The notes beneath the pieces are model-generated. The model saw only the letters and a program-made list of their open reading frames with translations. It made no database searches and was not told the origin of the DNA. Both the position numbers and the translations under genes were made by a program. 64,000 nt of DNA from Nakamurella sp. PAMC28650 (GTDB taxonomy: Bacteria > Actinomycetota > Actinomycetes > Mycobacteriales > Nakamurellaceae): contig NZ_CP060298.1 in the NCBI RefSeq assembly GCF_014303395.1, forward strand, positions 5,227,001 to 5,291,000, written 5' to 3'. Positions 36,205-44,646 of this stretch are shown piece after piece (position 1 is the stretch's first letter; every line of letters starts with the position of its first letter).

Positions 36205-36949
36205 GTCCGAGCAGCCGTTGGTGACCGGCGGCCATCGGTCCCCGGTCATCCGGACCCTGAGCGGCCTGGCACTGGGCGGCGTGGCCGTCACGTCGGTGGT
36301 GTTCGCCGCGCTCCATCTGCTGCCTCCGACCTCGGGCATCTCGGCGGTCCACCGCACCATCAGCGAATATGCGTTGACGAGTTCGGCGTGGGCGTTCGAT
36401 CTCGGCGTGATCGCGTTGTGCGGTGCATCGGTCGCGGTGTTCGCGGCCCTGGTGATGCTGCGCCGCATTCGCGCGCTGTCCGGCGGAACCGTCTTCGGTG
36501 CGCTCTGGGTCGCCGGGCTGCTGACCCTGGTCGGCTTCCCCAAGCACAACTGGGCGCTGGGCGGCTCGGGGAGCAGCGGCCAGATTCACCGACTGGCCAG
36601 CCTGGTGTCGTTCCTGGCTCTTCCGATCGCCGTCCTGGCGATCTCGCGGCGGCGGGGCCGGCCGGCCCAAGGCGCTGCCGCCTGGTGCGACTTCTGGCTC
36701 GGAGTCCTATCGTTCGCGTGGTTCTCACCGATCGTCGTCGCCGTGCTGACCGCGCCACGGGCGTGGTGGCAACAGATCCCGCTCGGCCTCGTGGAGCGAG
36801 GTCTGGCGCTCAGCGAGGTGCTCGCGGTCGTCGCCCTTGCGCTGTCGGTACGAACGGATTCCACCGGGGCCGGGCCGTCAGGGGTGCAGAACCGAGGCCA
36901 GCTCACGGATCTGGTCCGGACCGACGCGGCAGCAACCGCCGATCAGTGA
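36205..36949 (+). pseudogene. DUF998 membrane protein gene, 5' end separated by the IS1380 element
   Basis: The body encodes a roughly 245-aa DUF998 protein with about six helices (LALGGVAVTSVVFAALHLLP, ISEYALTSSAWAFDLGV, FPKHNW). Its natural start lies at 34483, before the IS: removing the IS and one TTAG gives codons for M-A-G-D-A-T-S-R-P-V-R-S-E-Q-P-L-V-T-G-G in one frame, total 777 bases, 258 aa. A shortened product could still start at TTG 36218 or GTG 36221, with poor ribosome binding sites. Its 3' end overlaps the convergent methyltransferase gene by 72 bases. DUF998 function is unknown. Confidence 0.85.
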
Positions 36950-37786
36950 CGCCCCGGCCGCCGCCCAGGCCCTGACGTCCTCGGAGCGGAAGCTCGGGTC
37001 GCCGGACCAACTGCGGGACAGCCCGTTCCACGTCTCGCCACTGTTCGGGTAGGCCACCACCGGCTTGCCGGTCACGGCGGTCGCGGTCGCGACGAGACCG
37101 GCGACCTGCGGGGCCGGACAGCAGTTGACACCCACCGCGACGATCTCCGGACTGGTCGCGGCGAGGGCGAAGGCCTCCTCGACGGGCTCGCCGGCGCGCG
37201 TCCGTCCGTCCTCGGCGGTGATCGAGAGCCATGCAGTGGCACCGGATCCGGCCAGCAGATCGACCAGCGCCTGCACCTCGGCCAGGCAGGGTACCGTCTC
37301 GATCGCCAGCACGTCTGCACCCGAATCGGCCAGCACCTCGAACCGCGGGCGATGCCAATCCCTCAGTTGTGCGACGGTTTTCCCGTAGTCACCTCGGTAC
37401 TCCGACCCGTCCGCCAACATCGCCCCGTACGGCCCGATCGATGCCGCGACCCAGCGGTCGATGCCATCGTCGAACATCGACCTGGCCTCCAGCGCACACG
37501 ACACGGATGCCCGCAGAGCACGTTGCGCGGCGGCCCGGTCCAGACCGAGCTCGGCGAACCCCTCGAACGACGCCTGGTAGGAACCCGTGATGGCGACCTC
37601 CGCCCCGGCGGCGAAGTATTCACGATGGGCCGCAATGACTTCCGTCGGTTCGTCCAGGAGCAGTCTGGCCGACCACATCTTCGAACGGAGATCGTGACCG
37701 CGGGACTCCAGCAACGTCGCCAGCCCACCGTCCAGCACGACGGGCCCCTGCGTCATGGCCTGTCGGAGCGTCGTCATGCCCTCCAA
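36878..37786 (-). CDS. mmuM: Homocysteine S-methyltransferase
   Basis: A 302-aa enzyme that methylates homocysteine from S-methylmethionine (or SAM) to give methionine. The barrel starts GPVVLDGGLATLLESRGHDL. Zinc ligands are the Cys in VGVNCCPAP and the paired Cys in LIGGCCRVGPDQI. YPNSGETWNG is typical of the MmuM branch. Start at 37786 or the internal ATG at 37777. It follows the aldo/keto reductase by about 10-19 bases on the same strand. Its 3' end overlaps the DUF998 gene on the other strand. Confidence 0.92.
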   Translation of the reverse strand: MEGMTTLRQAMTQGPVVLDGGLATLLESRGHDLRSKMWSARLLLDEPTEVIAAHREYFAAGAEVAITGSYQASFEGFAELGLDRAAAQRALRASVSCALEARSMFDDGIDRWVAASIGPYGAMLADGSEYRGDYGKTVAQLRDWHRPRFEVLADSGADVLAIETVPCLAEVQALVDLLAGSGATAWLSITAEDGRTRAGEPVEEAFALAATSPEIVAVGVNCCPAPQVAGLVATATAVTGKPVVAYPNSGETWNGLSRSWSGDPSFRSEDVRAWAAAGASLIGGCCRVGPDQIRELASVLHP

Positions 37787-37796
37787 ACTACGGGGC

Positions 37797-38849
37797 TCAG
37801 GACAGGTGACGGCGCAGCAGCGTCAGGTCGGCCTCGGACAACCGGCCGCCCGCGCCACCGGCCTGGTGCCAGTACGGATAGAGCAGCGGCGGCCGGCTGA
37901 CCTTCTCCAGCGCATCGATCTCGTCCTGGCCCAGGACCAGTTCGGCAGCGCGCAGGTTGGTGCGCAACTGCTCGTCGGTGCGCGCACCGATCACCAACGA
38001 CGTGACGCCGGGCCGACCCAGGGTCCAGGCCAGCGCCACCTCGGCCGCCGACACACCACGGTCGGCAGCGATGGACACCAACAACTCGATGACGTCGTAG
38101 AGCAGTTCCTGATCGCGGACCGGCGGCTCGCCCCACGCCGCCAGGTCACGGCTACCGGACGGCGGTTGCTGGCCACGGCGGTACTTGCCGGACAACAGCC
38201 CACCGGCCAGTGGGCTCCAGACCAGGACCCCGATCCCGGAGTCGACGGCTGCCGGGATCAGTTCGTACTCCGCCTCACGGGCCTGCAGGGTGTAGTGGAT
38301 CTGCTGACTCACCACTGCCGGCAGATGATCCCGCTGGCCGATGCCGATCGTCTTCATCAACTGCCACCCGGCGAAGTTGGAGACCCCGACGTAGCGGACC
38401 TTGCCGGCGGTGACGAGTTGATCGAGCGCGGAGAGCGTCTCCTCCACCGGGGTCTGCCCGTCCCACTCGTGCAGTTGATAGAGGTCGATGTAGTCGGTGC
38501 CCAGTCGGCGCAGACTCGCCTCGCAGCCGGCGATCACGTGATGCCGGGACAGACCCTCGTCGTTGGGTCCCGGCCCCATCGAGAACCGCACCTTGGTCGT
38601 CAGCAGGGCGGCTTCGCGACGCCCGGCCATCACCTTGCCCACCATCTCCTCGCTCAGCCCGGAGGAGTACACGTCGGCGGTGTCGATCAGATTGACGCCG
38701 GCGTCGAGGGCGATGTCGACCTGACGCCGCGCCGTCTCGAGATCGGTATTGCCGACGGCGGCGAAACCACCGGTCCCGCCGAACGTCATGGTGCCCAGGG
38801 TGATGGTGGAGACCTTGAGGCCGCTGCGGCCGAGGGAGCGATATTCCAT
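37797..38849 (-). CDS. Aldo/keto reductase
   Basis: A 350-aa NADPH-dependent (alpha/beta)8 oxidoreductase. The catalytic tetrad is visible: Asp and Tyr in NLIDTADVYSSGLSEEM, Lys in LLTTKVRF, His in YQLHEWDGQ. The N-terminal LGRSGLKVSTITLGTMTFGG and C-terminal SLVIGARTDEQLRTNL are typical of the potassium-channel-beta-like branch. Substrate unknown. It is just upstream of mmuM and probably co-transcribed, though no metabolic link is evident. Confidence 0.92.
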   Translation of the reverse strand: MEYRSLGRSGLKVSTITLGTMTFGGTGGFAAVGNTDLETARRQVDIALDAGVNLIDTADVYSSGLSEEMVGKVMAGRREAALLTTKVRFSMGPGPNDEGLSRHHVIAGCEASLRRLGTDYIDLYQLHEWDGQTPVEETLSALDQLVTAGKVRYVGVSNFAGWQLMKTIGIGQRDHLPAVVSQQIHYTLQAREAEYELIPAAVDSGIGVLVWSPLAGGLLSGKYRRGQQPPSGSRDLAAWGEPPVRDQELLYDVIELLVSIAADRGVSAAEVALAWTLGRPGVTSLVIGARTDEQLRTNLRAAELVLGQDEIDALEKVSRPPLLYPYWHQAGGAGGRLSEADLTLLRRHLS

Positions 38850-38917
38850 CCGCAGAATATAGAACTCCTCCCAGGAAGGCGCCGCGCCGAGCCCCCGACC
38901 GCGCTGAGCCCCCGACC

Positions 38918-38997
38918 GCGCTGATCAACTTCGACGGCGCTCATGATCGGGTCGACTCCTGTCACTGCAGTCCCACCACGGCGAAGTTGATCAGCGC
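38918..38997. repeat. Modular palindromic repeat, copy E (80 bp)
   Basis: Left outer arm GCGCTGATCAACTTCG (from 38918) and right outer arm CGGCGAAGTTGATCAGCGC (38979-38997) pair over 16 bp. The left inner arm (GGCGCTCATGATCGGGTCGA) is present but the right inner arm is missing. The copy lies between the reductase 5' end and the nucleotidyltransferase 3' end. Confidence 0.8.
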
Positions 38998-39006
38998 AGT
39001 CCAGCG

Positions 39007-39046
39007 CACGTCAGTGCACGTCAGTGCAGTTCAGTGCAGTTCAGTG
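39007..39046. repeat. Four 10-bp tandem repeats
   Basis: CACGTCAGTG occurs twice (39007-39026) and CAGTTCAGTG twice (39027-39046). The last unit contains the stop codon of the nucleotidyltransferase (complement of TCA at 39041-39043). The array begins 9 bases after palindrome copy E. Confidence 0.9.
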
Positions 39047-39829
39047 CGGGAGAAGATGCGCGGGGTCAGCGGTCAGGGTGTTGCCGAAGCGGTCCCTGAC
39101 CGCGCAGACGAGGTGTTCGTCCGGCCCGACGACCGCCCCGGAGAGGATGACGCACCGATCCAGGGAACCCAGTACCGTCGCGTCGGCCGCCACCACCGAC
39201 GAGGCTCCGGAGGCCACCAGGTTGGCCGTCAGGAACTCGGCCGGCGTTCCGCAGTCGAACGATCGACCGGCCGATTCGACGAACTCCAGTTGCCCGGCGG
39301 CGAAAGCGTCGCGCCAGAGGGCGAAATACAGCCCGGACGGCGAGTAGTCCAGCGCTGCAGCCATTACCGCCGGCACCGTACTGATTCCCAGGTACTGCAG
39401 GCTGCCGAAGTCGGCCGACCGGCCGACGTCCCGCACCAGCAGACGTGCCCTGGTCCCCTCCCAGCCGTGGAGAAAATCGTCGATCGGTGCGCTGAGCCAG
39501 ACGTCGCTGTTGGCCACCACCACCGCCCGTCCGTCGATCCAGTCACGGAGATGACGCAGGGCACCGGCGGTCCCCAGTGGCTTGTCCTGTTCCATCGAGA
39601 CGTGCACGTCAGGAGCGAGAGCGATCGCTGCTGAGGCGATCTGGTGGGCCAGATGATGGGCGTTGACCGCCACCGGGCCGACCAGCCCGCCGACCCTGCG
39701 CAGCGCGAGCGCCAGCAACGTTTCGTTGTCGACGGTGAGCAGCGGCTTCGGCACCCGATCGGTGATCGGGCTCATCCGTGAGCCGCGGCCGGCTGCCAGC
39801 ACCACCCCGACGATGTCCGTCCGCTTCAT
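39041..39829 (-). CDS. Sugar-phosphate nucleotidyltransferase family protein
   Basis: A 262-aa Rossmann-like NTP transferase. The signature VVLAAGRGSRMSPITDRVPKPLL holds the pyrophosphorylase G-x-G-x-R-M...P-K-P motif, and VVVANSDVWL carries the metal-binding N-x-D. The C-terminus (SVVAADATVLGSLDRCVILSGAVVGPDE) is a short left-handed helix-like stretch. It probably makes an NDP-sugar from a sugar 1-phosphate; MurU- or GlmU-like, substrate unclear. ATG 39829 chosen because the family starts just before the VVLAAG strand. Confidence 0.85.
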   Translation of the reverse strand: MKRTDIVGVVLAAGRGSRMSPITDRVPKPLLTVDNETLLALALRRVGGLVGPVAVNAHHLAHQIASAAIALAPDVHVSMEQDKPLGTAGALRHLRDWIDGRAVVVANSDVWLSAPIDDFLHGWEGTRARLLVRDVGRSADFGSLQYLGISTVPAVMAAALDYSPSGLYFALWRDAFAAGQLEFVESAGRSFDCGTPAEFLTANLVASGASSVVAADATVLGSLDRCVILSGAVVGPDEHLVCAVRDRFGNTLTADPAHLLPH

Positions 39830-39957
39830 CCAGACCCGAGATCCACGATGCCGGTACGGTTCTCGCGGACCGCGACGTGCAGTCCGGGACCAGCTGCCAC
39901 CACCAGAGGTCTCCTCCTTCGCCCATTCAGCGGTGCGACGACCTTGCCCCAACCTGG

Positions 39958-39984
39958 ACCGCGACCGCGACCGCGACCGCGACC
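39958..39984. repeat. Hexanucleotide repeat
   Basis: ACC followed by four GCGACC units, in the 240-bp gap between the nucleotidyltransferase and the DsbA-like gene. Likely slippage; no gene is affected. Confidence 0.9.
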
Positions 39985-40071
39985 GGAAAACGCTAGCACG
40001 AAGGGTCTTTGGTCCCTCCGACCCTGCAGGAGCACGGGAATGCCCGGCACAGTCGAACGGTTGACCCGGGG

Positions 40072-40780
40072 GTGGACATCGATATCTGGTCCGACGTCGT
40101 CTGCCCCTGGTGCTACGTCGGCAAGCGCCGCTTCGAGACCCCGCTCGACCGGTTCGACCACCGCGACCAGGTCACCGTCACCTGGCGCTCCTACCAACTG
40201 GACCCGACGACGCGGAGCACCCCGAGGGGCGTCGACGGCGACTACGTGGCTCGCCTCGCTGCGAAGTTCGGCGGCGGGGTGGAACAGGCCGGTCAGATGC
40301 TGGAGTCGATGACCCGGACCGCGGCAGCGGAGGGGTTGGACTACCACTTCGACATCGCCAAGCCGGCCAACACCTTCGACGCGCACCGTCTGCTGCATCT
40401 GGCAGCGCAGCGTGGTGTCCAGGGCGAGCTCAAGGAACTGCTGTTCAGAGCCACTTTCACGCTCGGACAGCCCATCGGGGATCACCAGACCCTGGTCGAC
40501 CTCGCCGCGGCCGCGGCCGCGGGGCTGGACAGGGACGAGGCGATCTCGGTGCTGGCCGGCGATCAGTACGCCGACGCGGTCGAGGCGGACGAGGCACAGG
40601 CCAGGGCCTACGGGATCACCGGTGTTCCGTTCTTCGTCATCGACGGGGAAGTACGGCGTCTCGGGCGCGCAACCCGCGGAAGCGCTGCTGGGGGCCATGA
40701 CGCAGGCCTGGCACGAGGAGCACCCGAAGGTCACGGCCGGTCTCGGCGGCTCGTGCGAAGGCGACTCCTGCGCGACCTGA
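40072..40780 (+). pseudogene. DsbA family (FrnE-like) oxidoreductase, frameshifted near the 3' end
   Basis: The GTG start gives DIDIWSDVVCPWCYVGKRRF with a C-P-W-C redox site, followed by the helical insertion and thioredoxin half ending GITGVPFFVIDG, the conserved cis-Pro region. There the frame changes: GKYGVSGAQPAEALLGAMTQ, the normal FrnE ending, lies one frame over and stops at 40780. One extra G in a GGGG run (about 40649-40652) explains it. As given, the original frame reads through to 40845 with an Arg-rich tail. This could be a real mutation or a sequencing error. Confidence 0.87.
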
Positions 40781-40798
40781 GGTGCTTCGGAATTGCCC

Positions 40799-41650
40799 TC
40801 AGGTGGCGTCGCTGCGCATCATCCGCAGCAGGGCGGCGGCAGTGAGCACCACCACGTAGATCACCAGAGACAACAGGGCCGGCCAGTAGTTCAGGTAGTC
40901 GCTGCTGTGGGTCACCGACGTCAACGACGTTCCCGCGCTGGAAGGCAGGTACGGCCGGATGGCGTCCTGCACGCTGGTGGAGAACAGGTTGAGGATTCCT
41001 GGCAGCAGGAAGAACGCCCCCACCGCCACGGCGATGCCGGAAGCGGTACTGCGCAACAGAAATCCCAGAGCCACCCCGAGCAGACCCGTTCCGGTGAGGA
41101 AGATGGCCGCACCGATCACGGCCTGCAGGACGCCGCTGTCCCCGAGGGAGACGCCCTTGCTGCCCAGGATCGCCTGTCCGGCGAAGAAGGCGATGAACAC
41201 CGCGACCAACTCGACGACGAAAGTCGCCGCCCCGAACACGATGACCTTGCCCAGCACCATCGGCCACCGTCGGGGTACGGCGGCGAGCGTGCTGCGGATC
41301 GATCCGGTGGAGTACTCCGAGGTGACCAGCAGGACCCCGACGATCGCGACGATGAGCTGCGCGAGTTGCACGCCGGCCAGGGATATCCCGGTCGAGTCGC
41401 TGCCGAGAGCCTGACCACGGGCCGCGCTCTGACCCGTCGTGGTGATGTTGCCGGCCTTGACACTCGCGGCCACCACACCGATCCCGATGACGACGACGGC
41501 CGAGGCCAGCAGGGTGATGACGATCGATCTGACCGATCGCATCTTGATCCACTCGGATTTCATCACCCGTGGAAAGGTGACGGCCAGTCCGGGATCCGCG
41601 GGGCGGAGTGCGGTGGCGGTGGCGGTGGTGCGGCCGGTGTCGATCCTCAT
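40799..41650 (-). CDS. ABC-2 type transporter permease
   Basis: A 283-aa protein with about six hydrophobic helices, for example SIVITLLASAVVVIGIGVVA and LIVAIVGVLLVTSEYSTGSI. E-Y-x-T-G-S-I-R-x-T is a hallmark of the ABC-2 export permeases of the bacitracin/drug type. It overlaps the upstream ATPase gene by 4 bases, forming a two-gene exporter. A two-component system lies just upstream, so antibiotic or cell-envelope stress response is plausible. Confidence 0.9.
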   Translation of the reverse strand: MRIDTGRTTATATALRPADPGLAVTFPRVMKSEWIKMRSVRSIVITLLASAVVVIGIGVVAASVKAGNITTTGQSAARGQALGSDSTGISLAGVQLAQLIVAIVGVLLVTSEYSTGSIRSTLAAVPRRWPMVLGKVIVFGAATFVVELVAVFIAFFAGQAILGSKGVSLGDSGVLQAVIGAAIFLTGTGLLGVALGFLLRSTASGIAVAVGAFFLLPGILNLFSTSVQDAIRPYLPSSAGTSLTSVTHSSDYLNYWPALLSLVIYVVVLTAAALLRMMRSDAT

Positions 41651-42576
41651 GCTGCGCGCTCCTGGGGATGTGCGGACATACCGTGGTATTGAACGGAATC
41701 GCCGGTCAGTTCCATGAGGGCGTCCTCGAGGGACGCCCGCATCGGGGTGAGTTCGTGCAGTGGGATACGGGCTCCAGCAGCACGTTCGCCGATCTCGCGG
41801 GGGGTCACGCCGGTCACCTCGAGTGCACCGTCGCCGTCCTCGGTGACCGACACGCCGTCACCGAGCAACAGGCTGCGCAACTGCGGCTGTCGGTCGGAGC
41901 GCACCAGGACGCTGTTGCGGGCCGACTGGGCGGTGAAGTCGGCCAGGGAGACGTCAGCGATCAGCTTGCCCCGGCCGACGATGATGAGATGTTGAGCGGT
42001 GACGGCCATCTCGTTCATCAGGTGGGACGAGACGAACACCGTCCGCCCTTCGGCGGCGAGATCCTGCAGGAGATAGCGGATCCAGCGGACGCCTTCGGGG
42101 TCCAGTCCGTTGACCGGCTCGTCGAGCATCACCACGGCCGGGTCGCCGAGCAGTGCCGCAGCGATGCCGAGCCGCTGACCCATGCCCAGCGAGAACTCGC
42201 CGGCCCGCTTGCGGGCCACGTCGGTGAGGCCGACCAGGTCCAGCACGTCGTCGACCCGTTTGGTCGAGATACCCGTGGTGGCAGCCAGTCCGAGGAGGTG
42301 GTCGCGTGCAGACCGCCCCGGATGGACGCCCTTCGCCTCCAGCAGCGCTCCGACCTCGTGCAACGGAGCCCTGTGCGCGGCCAGTGACTTGCCGTTGACC
42401 AGGGCGTGACCGGTGGTCGGCCGGTCGAGTCCCATGATCATCCGCATGGTGGTGGATTTGCCGGCCCCGTTGGGGCCGAGGAACCCGGTGACGATCCCGG
42501 GTCGGACGGTGAATTCGAGGGCATCGACGGCGAGGGTGTCGCCGTACCGCTTGGACAGGTTCACGACTTCGATCAT
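41647..42576 (-). CDS. ABC exporter ATP-binding protein
   Basis: A 309-aa ATPase. Walker A is LGPNGAGKSTT, the signature is SLGMGQRLGIA, and Walker B is VVMLDEPVNGLDPEG, followed by the SSHLMNEM His loop. It belongs to the DrrA/BcrA-like group that partners ABC-2 permeases. The C-terminal 80 residues form an accessory domain. The ATG at 42576 follows upstream codons without family similarity. It sits 91 bases after the response regulator gene on the same strand. Confidence 0.93.
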   Translation of the reverse strand: MIEVVNLSKRYGDTLAVDALEFTVRPGIVTGFLGPNGAGKSTTMRMIMGLDRPTTGHALVNGKSLAAHRAPLHEVGALLEAKGVHPGRSARDHLLGLAATTGISTKRVDDVLDLVGLTDVARKRAGEFSLGMGQRLGIAAALLGDPAVVMLDEPVNGLDPEGVRWIRYLLQDLAAEGRTVFVSSHLMNEMAVTAQHLIIVGRGKLIADVSLADFTAQSARNSVLVRSDRQPQLRSLLLGDGVSVTEDGDGALEVTGVTPREIGERAAGARIPLHELTPMRASLEDALMELTGDSVQYHGMSAHPQERAA

Positions 42577-42667
42577 GACCTCAGTCAACGCCGCGGCGAC
42601 GGCCCTGTCGTCGTCCGGGCGATGACACTCTGCCATACCGCGGACGCAGTATGCGGCGGTGCGGGAC

Positions 42668-43369
42668 TCAGGGTTCTCCCGAACGTTCGGCGTGCGGCGA
42701 CGACACCAGCCCGGACTGATAGGCCAGCACCACCAGCGCGGCACGATCGCGCACCCCCAGTTTCAACATCGACCGGTTGACGTGCGTCTTGGCCGTCAGC
42801 GGCGAGAGCACCAGCCGGCCGGCGATCTCCTCGTTCGACAGGTCGGCCGCCACGAGCGCGACCACCTCCCGCTCGCGCGCGGTCAGCGCTGCGAGCCGTT
42901 CCGGGTCGTTCGCGGTCCGCTCGGGACTGGCCAGGAACCGGCTGATCAGACTGCGGGTGGCGGCCGGGGACAGGAGCGATTCACCCCTGGCCACCATCCG
43001 GATGCCTTCGAGCAACTCGATGGGCGCCACTCCCTTGCCCAGGAAGCCGCTCGCTCCGGCCCGCAGAGCGGCCGCCACATGGACATCCAATTCGAAGGTG
43101 GTCAGGATCAGAACCCAAGTAGAGCTGCAGGTCTCGTCCGCACAGATGGTCTCGGTGGCTCCGATCCCGTCCAACTCGGGCATCCGGATGTCCATCACCA
43201 CCACGTCCGGGTGCAGCAATCTGGTCAGCGCCACCGCCGCCCGACCGTCGGCTGCCTCACCCACCACCTCCAGCTGCGGGTCGCTGCCGATGATGGCCCG
43301 GAAGCCGCCGCGGATCAGCGCCTGGTCGTCTGCGATCAGCACTCTGATGCCGACTCCGCCACTGCTCAT
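42668..43369 (-). CDS. NarL/LuxR family response regulator
   Basis: A 233-aa regulator. The receiver domain has the acidic pair in LIADDQALIRGG, the phospho-acceptor Asp in VVVMDIRMPELDG, a Thr in ILTTFELD and the Lys in GFLGKGVAP. The C-terminal LuxR HTH reads LTAREREVVALVAADLSNEE. It overlaps the histidine kinase gene by 4 bases (ATGA). Its targets probably include the downstream ABC-2 exporter. Confidence 0.93.
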   Translation of the reverse strand: MSSGGVGIRVLIADDQALIRGGFRAIIGSDPQLEVVGEAADGRAAVALTRLLHPDVVVMDIRMPELDGIGATETICADETCSSTWVLILTTFELDVHVAAALRAGASGFLGKGVAPIELLEGIRMVARGESLLSPAATRSLISRFLASPERTANDPERLAALTAREREVVALVAADLSNEEIAGRLVLSPLTAKTHVNRSMLKLGVRDRAALVVLAYQSGLVSSPHAERSGEP

Positions 43370-44603
43370 CGAGCGGCGCCCGGCACCGATGCGATGGCGG
43401 GTATCCAGGACGCAGTCGGTCCGGCCGACAAGGGTCGGTCGGCGGCCACGGCCGGTAACGAGGCGAAGACCCGGAACCCGCCCCCGACCACGGGTCCCGT
43501 CTCCAGCCGCCCACCGACCGCCGCGCACCGCTCCTTCATCCCGACCAACCCGAAACCGTGACCGTCCGGCGCAGCGGGCGGCGACCCCGCCCGGTCCGCC
43601 GAATTGACGATCTCCAGGACCAGCGAACTCTGGCGGTAGTCGATCATCAGTCCCACCCGGCTGCGGGCGGCATGTTTCTGCACATTGGTGAGGGCTTCCT
43701 GGATGAGGCGGCCTGGTCGACCGCCGGCGGCAGCGGTCGCGGCCGGCCCCTGAGGGTCGAGCTCACGTCCAGCCCAGCCGCCCGCAGCGGGTCTGTCAGG
43801 GTGCTGATCCGGGCCAGACTCGGCCCCGGCTCGGTCGACTCGCCGTCACCCACACTGCGTAGGACACCCAACACGGTGCCCAGTTCGTCCAGGACCAGGC
43901 CGGCCGCCGTCCGGGCGTGGGCGAGCGCGGCGCCCGCCGCGTCCAGATCGGTGCGCAGCAGGTGCGCGGCCACCCCGGTCTGCACACTGACCACGGCCAT
44001 GTGGTGGGCCAGCGAATCGTGCAGGTCCCTGGCGATCCGCAGTCTCTCCTCGGCAACTCGCCGGGCCGCCTCGGTCTCACGGCTCAGCTCAGCCCGCTCC
44101 GCCCGGTCCTCCAGCCCGGCGAAGGCGGCACGACGGTGCCTGACCGCGATGCCGGCCGCCGCCGCGAGCAGCGTGAGGATCACCGGATTCAGGTTCGCGG
44201 CCGCCAGGCCGCCGAACCCCTGCGCGACGAGAGACCTGATCAGAAGGGCCCCCGAGATAGCGCCGCAGAGGGCCATCGACACCGTCGATCTGGTTCTCGA
44301 CGCGACGGTGCCTGCTGCTATCAGCATGGCCCCGCCGGTGAATCCAATGGGTAGCGAAACGCTCAGGGCCACCAGGGTGATCACCGCAAGTACGACCAGC
44401 ACGGTAATCGGCCGCCGCCGCCTGAAGGTCACCACCACCACGCACAGGACCGCGATCGCCGCGTCCGCACTGGTCAGCCGGTGCAGGTCCGCCCGCGAGT
44501 AGAGCGAGCCGGACACCGTGAGCGACACCACGACCAGACCGAGCACGGCGTCGGCGAGCAGCTGGTGCCGCCGGATCCAGCCGAGCGCTGCGTCACGGTT
44601 CAC
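43366..44603 (-). pseudogene. NarL-type sensor histidine kinase, frameshifted before the ATPase domain
   Basis: The first frame gives several N-terminal membrane helices and the HisKA_3 dimerisation box (RIARDLHDSLAHHMAVVSVQ), then PPAVDQAA and an off-frame end near 43647. The ATPase half (LIQEALTNVQKHA, GHGFGLVGMKERCAAVGG, GGFRVFASLP) is in another frame ending at 43366. The expected sequence between them, A-A-Y/F-R-L-I-Q-E, would need about seven more bases, consistent with loss of one copy of a CCGCCT(A) direct repeat near 43708. The kinase as given lacks its catalytic domain. The start may be GTG 44603. Confidence 0.88.
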
Positions 44604-44646
44604 CCGCCTACCGCAGTGTGGCCGGGCGAGAAATGGATAGCCTGCT

